6,621 nt of DNA from Tannerella sp. (GTDB lineage Bacteria; Bacteroidota; Bacteroidia; Bacteroidales; Tannerellaceae), in contig JAISWC010000353.1 of the NCBI GenBank assembly GCA_031271245.1, positions 1 to 6,621 of the forward strand. The letters are read 5' to 3'. Of the stretch, positions 1-4,605 are shown in pieces (the first letter of the stretch is position 1; each line of letters opens with the position of its first letter). The translations under genes were made by a program, and so were the position numbers. Under the pieces are notes generated by a model. It ran no database searches and was not told the origin of the DNA. It saw nothing but the letters and a program-made list of their open reading frames with translations.

Positions 1-406
1 CCTGGATTCCCAGCGTATAGTTTCCTCTTCCGTCGAGTTTGCTCTCGATTCCCTTGAAGTCGCGGATACGGGGCAAAGCCACGCGCACCAGTCTTTCCAG
101 AAATTCGTACATCTTCTCGTGACGCAAGGTAACCCTCACGCCGATGGGCATTTTCTTGCGCAGTTTGAAGTTCGAAATATCTTTCTTCGAGTAGGTGGCA
201 ACGGCTTTCTGGCCGGTTATGCCGGTCAGTTCGGCAATCGCCACGTCAATGATTTTCTTGTCGGCCGTTGCGATACCCAGTCCCTGGTTGATTACAATTT
301 TCTGTAATACGGGGACTTGCATCACCGACTTGTAACTAAATTCGTTTTTCAACGCGGGAACAATCCGTTCCCGATACTCTTTTTTTAGGCTGGCCAGATT
401 ACTCAT
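1..406 (-). CDS. rplE: 50S ribosomal protein L5, N-terminal 135 residues (cut by window edge)
   Basis: L5 is a large-subunit protein of the central protuberance that binds 5S rRNA and contacts the P-site tRNA. Translation from the ATG at 406 gives a protein starting MSNLASLKKEYRERIVPAL. It contains the L5 core: QKIVINQGLG near residues 35-44, LTGITGQKAVATYSKKDISNF around 60-80, KMPIGVRVTLR at about 84-94, and LDGRGNYTLGIQ just before the edge. The frame is open to base 1. The family is about 180-185 residues, so roughly a quarter of the gene lies beyond the window. The start overlaps the rplX stop by one base (TGATG), which fixes the start and suggests translational coupling. Assignment is certain from conserved sequence and gene order; only the 3' end is missing. 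Confidence 0.97.
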   Translation of the reverse strand, partial: MSNLASLKKEYRERIVPALKNEFSYKSVMQVPVLQKIVINQGLGIATADKKIIDVAIAELTGITGQKAVATYSKKDISNFKLRKKMPIGVRVTLRHEKMYEFLERLVRVALPRIRDFKGIESKLDGRGNYTLGIQ

Positions 407-720
407 CACTTAATTACCTCCCCTGATCTTTTAGCATAGCGTATCATTACTTCTTTTTCTTTTCTCCGTCCGAGGCGTGTCGGTTTTCCCGACTTCGGGT
501 CCAGCAGGTTCAGGTTGGAAAGATGAATCGAAGCTTCCTTCTTTATGATTCCTCCCTGCGGACTTTTGGCGCTGGGTTTGGTATGTTTCGATACCATGTT
601 CACGCCTTCCACTATCGCCCGTCCTTTTTTTACAAGCACCTGCAGGACGCGCCCGGTCTTCCCCTTGTCTTCACCGGTATTTACAAATACGATGTCGCCT
701 TTTTTTATGTACTTACTCAT
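406..720 (-). CDS. rplX: 50S ribosomal protein L24
   Basis: L24 is an early assembly protein of the 50S subunit that nucleates folding of the 5' domain of 23S rRNA and sits near the tunnel exit. The 104-residue product begins MSKYIKKGDIVFVNTGEDKG, a KOW motif (about residues 5-32) with the invariant glycines. It continues with the family segment VEGVNMVSKHTKPS and then GGIIKKEASIHLSNLNLLDP. The length matches bacterial L24. It starts 12 bases after the rplN stop and ends in a one-base stop/start overlap with rplE. The spacer before its ATG has no Shine-Dalgarno sequence. The basic tail (LGRRKEKEVMIRYAKRSGE) is normal for the family. Nothing is unusual. Confidence 0.98.
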   Translation of the reverse strand: MSKYIKKGDIVFVNTGEDKGKTGRVLQVLVKKGRAIVEGVNMVSKHTKPSAKSPQGGIIKKEASIHLSNLNLLDPKSGKPTRLGRRKEKEVMIRYAKRSGEVIK

Positions 721-732
721 AACTGTTTCCGA

Positions 733-1098
733 TTAAAGCACTTCGGGTGCAAGTGATACAATTTTCATATTCGTCGCACGCAATTCTCTGGCTACGGGGC
801 CAAAGATACGGCTTCCTCTCAGTTCGCCCGCTGCGTTCAGCAATACGCAGGCATTGTCGTCGAAACGAATGTAGGAGCCGTCCTGACGGCGGATTTCCTT
901 TTTCGTCCTCACGATGATGGCTTTGGATACGGTGCCCTTTTTCACGTCGCTTGCCGGAATGACGTTTTTCACCGTCACGACGATGACGTCGCCTACGGTG
1001 GCGTAACGCTTGCGCGTCCCGCCCAACACGCGGATACACAATGCTTCCTTCGCTCCGCTGTTGTCAGCTACTATTAATCTTGATTCCTGTTGTATCAT
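733..1098 (-). CDS. rplN: 50S ribosomal protein L14
   Basis: L14 binds 23S rRNA at the subunit interface, takes part in intersubunit bridges, and is the docking site of the silencing factor RsfS in many bacteria. The 121-residue product starts MIQQESRLIVADNSGAKEA. It shows VLGGTRKRYATVGDVIVVTVK in the first half, the L14 signature region at about residues 60-87 (AIIVRTKKEIRRQDGSYIRF then DDNACVLL), and RGSRIFGPVARELR at 94-107. Length and ends fit the family exactly. The ATG at 1098 follows the rpsQ stop after one base, so the two are tightly packed. No deviation from the family was seen. Confidence 0.99.
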   Translation of the reverse strand: MIQQESRLIVADNSGAKEALCIRVLGGTRKRYATVGDVIVVTVKNVIPASDVKKGTVSKAIIVRTKKEIRRQDGSYIRFDDNACVLLNAAGELRGSRIFGPVARELRATNMKIVSLAPEVL

Positions 1099-1099
1099 C

Positions 1100-1357
1100 T
1101 TACTTCGCCCTTTCTACTATTTGTACCAGCCGCCATCTTTTCGTCTTGCTCAAGGGGCGGGTTTCCATAATCTTTACTACATCACCGATGTTACATTCGT
1201 TTTTCTCATCGTGCGCGTGATACTTCTTTGTCTTGCTGACAAATTTTCCGTAAATGGGGTGTTTCTCTTTCCATTTGACGGCAACCGTGATGCTTTTATC
1301 CATCCTGTTGCTGGATACCACGCCTGTTCTTTCTTTTCTTAATCTTCTTGTTTCCAT
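1100..1357 (-). CDS. rpsQ: 30S ribosomal protein S17
   Basis: S17 is a primary 16S rRNA-binding protein of the 30S body. From the ATG at 1357 the product is 85 residues, starting METRRLRKERTGVVSSNRMD. It carries the OB-fold core with HPIYGKFVSKTKKYHAHDE and the family signature GDVVKIMETRPLSKTKRWRL. A longer reading starts at the ATG at 1369 (adding MQSL), which overlaps the rpmC stop as TAATG. I prefer 1357 because Bacteroidales S17 proteins, as I recall them, begin ME-R-LRKERTGVV and are about 85 residues. The longer start is possible and would make translational coupling to rpmC direct. The function is certain; the start is less so. Confidence 0.95.
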   Translation of the reverse strand: METRRLRKERTGVVSSNRMDKSITVAVKWKEKHPIYGKFVSKTKKYHAHDEKNECNIGDVVKIMETRPLSKTKRWRLVQIVERAK

Positions 1358-1368
1358 CAGGCTTTGCA

Positions 1369-1566
1369 TTATTTATTGTTCTGTTTTCTCTGATGCCGTT
1401 CCGTCAACAGACGGGCAATTGTCTTGCGCTGTTCCTTGATCTGCGCAGGATTATCCAGCGGCGAAATGCTATGGTTAATCTTTTTCTGCTCCAAAGACAG
1501 TCTTTCGGCTTCGATTCTCTCGTCGAGTTCCCGAGTGTTCAGTTCTTTTATTTCCTTAATCTTCAT
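1369..1566 (-). CDS. rpmC: 50S ribosomal protein L29
   Basis: L29 is a small two-helix protein next to L23 at the peptide exit tunnel, part of the platform where nascent-chain factors dock. The 65-residue product starts MKIKEIKELNTRELDERIEA. After the first helix it has the INHSISPLDNPAQIKEQRKT segment at about residues 31-50, then a second basic helix, TIARLLTERHQRK. Length and layout match the family. It follows the rplP stop by 5 bases, and its TAA (1371-1369) overlaps an ATG at 1369, an alternative start for rpsQ. The sequence style is typical of Bacteroidales L29. Confidence 0.98.
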   Translation of the reverse strand: MKIKEIKELNTRELDERIEAERLSLEQKKINHSISPLDNPAQIKEQRKTIARLLTERHQRKQNNK

Positions 1567-1571
1567 AGCGT

Positions 1572-2006
1572 TTACAATGTTTGATGTTGCATGTCATAAT
1601 CACGGCGCACCACGAATTTCGTTGTCACGGGAAGCTTTTGTGCAGCCAGGCGCAAGGCTTCCTTGGCGACGTCGAAGGGTACTCCTTCTATCTCAAATAA
1701 CAAGCGTCCGGGTGTCACAGGAGCTACAAATCCTTCAGGATTTCCTTTTCCTTTACCCATACGTACATCGGCCGGTTTCCTCGTAATGGGTTTATCGGGG
1801 AAAATCCGTACCCAAACCTGTCCCTGGCGTTGCATATAACGTGTGACGGCAATACGCGCCGCCTCAATCTGGCGGCCTGTAATCCATTTGTATTGCAGGG
1901 ACTTGATCCCAAACGAACCAAATGCCAGCTGATTGCCACGTTGTGCAAAGCCTTTCAGACGGCCTTTTTGTTGTCTTCTAAATTTTGTCTTTTTAGGTTG
2001 TAACAT
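1572..2006 (-). CDS. rplP: 50S ribosomal protein L16
   Basis: L16 binds 23S rRNA near the A-site and is needed late in 50S assembly. The 144-residue product starts MLQPKKTKFRRQQKGRLKG. It has FGSFGIKSLQYKWITGRQIE at about residues 29-48, RQGQVWVRIFPDKPIT in the middle, and RMGKGKGNPEGFVAPVTPG at about 82-100. Arg82 corresponds to E. coli Arg81, the residue hydroxylated by YcfD in that species; whether it is modified here cannot be told. In the canonical operon rplP directly follows rpsC. Here a two-gene insert and a 55-base spacer with two inverted repeats precede it, so its expression may depend on readthrough of the insert or on a local promoter. Confidence 0.98.
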   Translation of the reverse strand: MLQPKKTKFRRQQKGRLKGFAQRGNQLAFGSFGIKSLQYKWITGRQIEAARIAVTRYMQRQGQVWVRIFPDKPITRKPADVRMGKGKGNPEGFVAPVTPGRLLFEIEGVPFDVAKEALRLAAQKLPVTTKFVVRRDYDMQHQTL

Positions 2007-2017
2007 TTCTTTTCTGA

Positions 2018-2056
2018 TTTATAATGTTGAATTATAAAATGGGTAACGGCCATTTT
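2018..2056 (-). repeat. Two abutting AT-rich inverted repeats between the insert and rplP
   Basis: Two perfect inverted repeats sit side by side in the 55-base spacer before rplP. The first met in transcription has arms AAAATGG / CCATTTT (2050-2056 and 2036-2042) with a 7-base loop. The second has arms TTTATAAT / ATTATAAA (2031-2038 and 2018-2025) with a 5-base loop. They share three bases (2036-2038), so both stems cannot form fully at once. The second ends 11 bases before the rplP ATG. Possible roles are a weak attenuator, a protein-binding site, or a scar of the insertion. A TATAAT-like hexamer (minus strand, about 2037-2032) lies inside, but no convincing -33 or -35 partner was found. The stems are mostly A-T, so stability is low and function is unproven. 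Confidence 0.4.
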
Positions 2057-2061
2057 TAAAC

Positions 2062-2592
2062 TTACAATTTATTTTCAAACTTCATTTCTGCGATTCCATC
2101 GATTTTATCCATACAATGGGGCGAACTCGATTTTACAGACTTGTTGTCAGTCCCATAATAAAACGTAATCGCCCTTCCTTCCTCATCCAGATGATCGAAT
2201 TCTCTAATCTTGTAAAACACGCGTCCGTCTTTCTCCTTTCTGATAAAAAGAATATCTCCCGAACTTAGCTTTTTATCTTCTCCATCCCCGAATCGGCGGA
2301 TGAATAAAATATCTCCATTTCCAATGCCTCTTGCTGCCATACAGTCTCCTTCCGCTATACGCACGTCATAATTTTTCGGACACACTTTTTTTCCATTCGA
2401 ATAAAAGGTGTCGAAAGGTGTAATACGAATATTACTACTGTCATCCCTGAATGAATGTTTATCGCCGCGACCGGCATGAACCGTTCTTACCGGAATTATA
2501 TTCTTTATATAAAGATATCCCGCAATAAAAGGCAGTGTACAAATAATGGCCGCCACAATCAAAACAATTATTAAATTAGTCGTATCTATCAT
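2062..2592 (-). CDS. Membrane-anchored LexA/signal-peptidase-like (S24/S26 fold) protein with Cys at the nucleophile position
   Basis: The 176-residue product has one predicted membrane segment at residues 6-29 (LIIVLIVAAIICTLPFIAGYL core), a basic linker (30-50), and a soluble domain. The domain follows the S24/S26 layout: EGDCMAARGIGNGD at 81-94, GDILFIRR (93-100), SGDILFIRK (111-119), FYKIREFD (126-133), and a final IDGIAEMKF (164-172) resembling the IEGLAVGVI strand of LexA. In the family the motif is G-x-S-M with a Ser nucleophile and a Lys about 37 residues later. Here the aligned residue is Cys84 (codon TGT) and the candidate Lys is Lys128, 44 residues on. It could be a Cys-Lys protease or an inactive fold. 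No HTH is present, so it is not LexA. It lies 11 bases after the four-helix gene, inside the ribosomal operon. The fold call rests on motif reading alone; the substrate is unknown. Confidence 0.65.
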   Translation of the reverse strand: MIDTTNLIIVLIVAAIICTLPFIAGYLYIKNIIPVRTVHAGRGDKHSFRDDSSNIRITPFDTFYSNGKKVCPKNYDVRIAEGDCMAARGIGNGDILFIRRFGDGEDKKLSSGDILFIRKEKDGRVFYKIREFDHLDEEGRAITFYYGTDNKSVKSSSPHCMDKIDGIAEMKFENKL

Positions 2593-2603
2593 ATAGCTTA
2601 AAA

Positions 2604-3053
2604 TTACTTTTTCAACATGTTTCCATTCGACATATTATGCGCGTTATTCAGCAATATGGATTCAGCCTTGTATATAATCAAAATGGCAATATATATAATA
2701 AACAAACAAGGCAACAAATTTACTTTCAAAACAAAACCTTCCTTCATTTTGAAAGCCAGAAATGTCATTGTCGACGCTATTACCATGTTTATAAATAACA
2801 AGAATTCTATATGCATACTTGGAGAACGATGTTTGCTCGTGAGGTATGTTATATATCTGTCCACATACAACATGAAAACAAGCCCCATATTAACCAGCAG
2901 CATTGCATACGACGAATGAATATCTATCAGTTTATTTTCAAAACCAATACCATCCACCCTGATATAATTAAATATCAGTTCTCCGTATGAAAAAGCCGCC
3001 AGAATGGCTATCCAAACTATTGCAATCGAATATCTTATAAACATTTTAATCAT
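2604..3053 (-). CDS. Hypothetical four-helix integral membrane protein
   Basis: I do not recognise this family. The 149-residue product starts MIKMFIRYSIAIVWIAILAA. It has four strongly hydrophobic stretches at about residues 7-28, 47-68, 82-101 and 109-129. Basic residues cluster at the N-terminus (K3, R7), in the loop between helices 2 and 3 (K74, H75, R76) and at the C-terminus (KK), predicting both ends in the cytoplasm. The first outer loop (29-46) contains DGIGFENKL, resembling the C-terminal end of the neighbouring protein. It starts 37 bases after the rpsC stop; an in-frame stop three bases above the ATG region (3057-3059) confines the start to 3053 or the Met at 3044. The region is AT-rich (17 G/C of 60 at 2641-2700) with frequent ATA Ile codons. 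It likely pairs with the downstream S24/S26-like protein. A DoxX/MauE-type identity was considered, but its motifs are absent. Confidence 0.75.
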   Translation of the reverse strand: MIKMFIRYSIAIVWIAILAAFSYGELIFNYIRVDGIGFENKLIDIHSSYAMLLVNMGLVFMLYVDRYITYLTSKHRSPSMHIEFLLFINMVIASTMTFLAFKMKEGFVLKVNLLPCLFIIYIAILIIYKAESILLNNAHNMSNGNMLKK

Positions 3054-3090
3054 ACATTATTGGCAACTCGGATTGAAGCAGAATAGTGAC

Positions 3091-3876
3091 TTATTTATTT
3101 TTTCTATCCCTGTCGCGATCTCTATTATCTCTGTCTCTGCGGCGATTTCTCCGATCGTTTCGATGATGATCGTTACGACCGCCTCCTTCGTTGCCTCCGC
3201 GATAACCGCTAAAATCCTTCGAGAAGGAGAACGACGGTGCGAGGTCTTTCTTGCCATAGACTTCGCCGCGGCAGATCCACACCTTGATTCCCAGCAGACC
3301 GACCTTGGTCAGCGCTTCGGCCAGTGCATAATCTATGTCCGCGCGGAAGGTGTGCAGCGGTGTACGGCCTTCCTTGTACATTTCCGAGCGTGCCATTTCG
3401 GCGCCGTTCAGACGGCCGGAAACCTGTACCTTGATGCCTTCGGCGCCCATGCGCATGGTTGATGCGATGGCCATTTTCACGGCGCGGCGGTAGGCGATTT
3501 TTCCTTCCAGCTGACGGGCAATATTCGTTGCCACAATCACGGCATCCAATTCCGGACGCTTGATTTCGAAGATATTAATCTGAACTTCCTTGTCCGTGAT
3601 TTTCTTCAATTCCTCTTTCAGTTTGTCGACTTCTGCTCCGGCCTTGCCGATGATAATTCCCGGACGGGAGGTACATACGGTAATCGTAACCAACTTCAAT
3701 GTACGTTCAATTACGATGCGCGATACGCTTGCCTTTGCCAAACGGGCATTCAGATATTTGCGGATTTTCGTGTCCTCCAGCAGGGTGTCGCCATAATTGT
3801 TGCCACCGTACCAGTTGGAGTCCCAACCCCGGATAATTCCCAAACGATTACTTATCGGATTTACTTTCTGTCCCAT
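3091..3876 (-). CDS. rpsC: 30S ribosomal protein S3
   Basis: S3 lies on the 30S head at the mRNA entry channel and contributes to mRNA unwinding. From the ATG at 3876 the product is 261 residues, starting MGQKVNPISNRLGIIRGWDS. The type-2 KH domain has RPGIIIGKAGAEV with the GKAG loop at 77-80. The C-terminal domain has LEGKIAYRRAVKMAI (Arg130, Arg131 and Lys134 match the E. coli entry-channel residues 131, 132 and 135), then VQVSGRLNGAEMARSE and GEVYGKKDLAP. A TTG three codons upstream (3885) overlaps the rplV stop, but family starts favour MGQKVNP. The last 36 residues (226-261) are an unusual Gly/Asn then Arg/Asp-rich tail, ending in RD repeats and KNK. The gap from rplV is 5 bases. The two-gene insert follows 37 bases after the stop. 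Confidence 0.98.
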   Translation of the reverse strand: MGQKVNPISNRLGIIRGWDSNWYGGNNYGDTLLEDTKIRKYLNARLAKASVSRIVIERTLKLVTITVCTSRPGIIIGKAGAEVDKLKEELKKITDKEVQINIFEIKRPELDAVIVATNIARQLEGKIAYRRAVKMAIASTMRMGAEGIKVQVSGRLNGAEMARSEMYKEGRTPLHTFRADIDYALAEALTKVGLLGIKVWICRGEVYGKKDLAPSFSFSKDFSGYRGGNEGGGRNDHHRNDRRNRRRDRDNRDRDRDRKNK

Positions 3877-3881
3877 TTGTA

Positions 3882-4295
3882 TCAATTTTCACTTTCGTTG
3901 TCATTATTCAATGTATCTACAAACAAGGTCACATGGTTGGACCGTTTGCGAATCCGGTAGCCTCTGCCCTGCGGGGCCGGACGCATCCGCTTGAGCGTGC
4001 TTGCGCCGTCGACACTGATGGCCGTAATATACAACTCGCCGCTTTCCGCTTTCCGCTCGTTCTTCTGCTGCCAGTTGGATATGGCCGAGCGGAGCAGTTT
4101 TTCTACCTTTGCTGCTGCTTCCTTGTTCGAAAATTTCAAAACACCTAATGCCCGAAAGACCTCCATTCCCCGAATCATGTCCGCCACCAGACGCATCTTG
4201 CGCGGAGAAGTAGGAATATTTCGCAACTTAGCGAAATAAACGGATTTTCGGGCCTCTTTTATTTTTTCTGCTGATTCTCTTTTTCTTGCACCCAT
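3882..4295 (-). CDS. rplV: 50S ribosomal protein L22
   Basis: L22 binds all domains of 23S rRNA; its long beta hairpin lines the nascent-peptide tunnel. The 137-residue product starts MGARKRESAEKIKEARKSVY. It has the family core IPTSPRKMRLVADMIRGMEV at about residues 27-46, ALGVLKFSNKEAAAKVEKLL, and the hairpin STLKRMRPAPQGRGYRIRKR at about 99-118, followed by SNHVTLFVD. The hairpin shows no deletion of the kind linked to macrolide resistance in E. coli. The acidic/Asn tail NNDNESEN is a normal variable end. The ATG at 4295 follows the rpsS stop by 22 A-rich bases without a Shine-Dalgarno sequence. Confidence 0.98.
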   Translation of the reverse strand: MGARKRESAEKIKEARKSVYFAKLRNIPTSPRKMRLVADMIRGMEVFRALGVLKFSNKEAAAKVEKLLRSAISNWQQKNERKAESGELYITAISVDGASTLKRMRPAPQGRGYRIRKRSNHVTLFVDTLNNDNESEN

Positions 4296-4317
4296 ATTTG
4301 TTTTTTCTTTTTATTTC

Positions 4318-4584
4318 TTACTTCCTGTTTCCCGAATGACCACGGAAGATACGCGTCGGAGAGAACTCGCCCAACTTGTGACCTACCATATTCTCTGTTA
4401 TAAACACAGGGATGAATTTATTCCCATTGTGAACGGCTATCGTGTGCCCAACGAAATCCGGCGAAATCATCGAGGCTCTCGCCCATGTCTTGATGACCGT
4501 CTTCTTGCCTGACTCATTCATTGTCAGCACTTTCTTTTCCAGTTTCACATTGATATATGGACCTTTTTTTAACGAACGACTCAT
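4318..4584 (-). CDS. rpsS: 30S ribosomal protein S19
   Basis: S19 is a small-subunit head protein that binds 16S rRNA with S13 and contacts the A-site region and an intersubunit bridge. The 88-residue product starts MSRSLKKGPYINVKLEKKVL. It carries the signature run through WARASMISPDFVGHTIAVHN at about residues 34-53, then FIPVFITENMVGHKLGEFSP and TRIFRGHSGNRK at the C-terminus. Length and ends match the family. It follows the rplB stop after 21 bases; the spacer is A/T-rich with no Shine-Dalgarno sequence. Nothing is unusual. Confidence 0.99.
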   Translation of the reverse strand: MSRSLKKGPYINVKLEKKVLTMNESGKKTVIKTWARASMISPDFVGHTIAVHNGNKFIPVFITENMVGHKLGEFSPTRIFRGHSGNRK

Positions 4585-4605
4585 AGTTTTCTCAATTAAT
4601 CCGTT

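Larger units (their letters stand above)
2007..3090 (-). other. Two-gene insert interrupting the rpsC-rplP junction
   Basis: In standard S10 operons rplP follows rpsC directly. Here about 1.08 kb separates them, holding two membrane-associated genes on the operon strand with an 11-base gap between them. Base composition drops compared with the flanks: by hand count G+C is 28% at 2641-2700 and 32% at 2701-2760, against 65% at 4741-4800. I found no transposase, integrase, target-site duplication or terminal inverted repeat at the edges. The only structure at a boundary is the pair of inverted repeats at 2018-2056. It looks like a transferred or lineage-specific module that keeps the operon reading direction. 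Confidence 0.75.

Noticed and set aside
119..307. Plus-strand open frame of 62 codons opposite rplE
   Set aside because: It lies fully within the certain L5 coding region on the opposite strand.
713..1039. Minus-strand open frame of 108 codons inside rplN
   Set aside because: It overlaps the certain L14 gene in another frame; the Arg/His-rich product is a typical shadow of a GC-rich ribosomal gene.
2026..2061. A separate promoter for rplP, based on TATAAT at about 2037-2032 on the minus strand
   Set aside because: No TTTG at -33 or TTGACA at -35 with correct spacing was found, and the hexamer is part of an AT-rich palindrome, so I did not call it a promoter.
2617..2919. Plus-strand open frame of 100 codons opposite the four-helix gene
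   Set aside because: The minus frame has a coherent four-helix pattern and operon spacing; the plus frame has neither and is explained as its complement.
2007..3090. Insertion sequence or integrative element as the carrier of the insert
   Set aside because: No transposase or integrase gene, terminal inverted repeats or target duplication could be found at either edge.
3057..3257. Minus-strand open frame of 66 codons overlapping the rpsC 3' end and running past its stop
   Set aside because: It is the other frame of the repetitive Arg/Asp tail of rpsC. The Ile/Glu/Thr-rich product is what a shifted RD repeat gives, and no slippery site or independent start context supports it.
3877..3885. Upstream TTG start for rpsC overlapping the rplV stop
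   Set aside because: S3 proteins almost always begin MGQKVNP, encoded from the ATG at 3876; adding three residues from a TTG is less likely.
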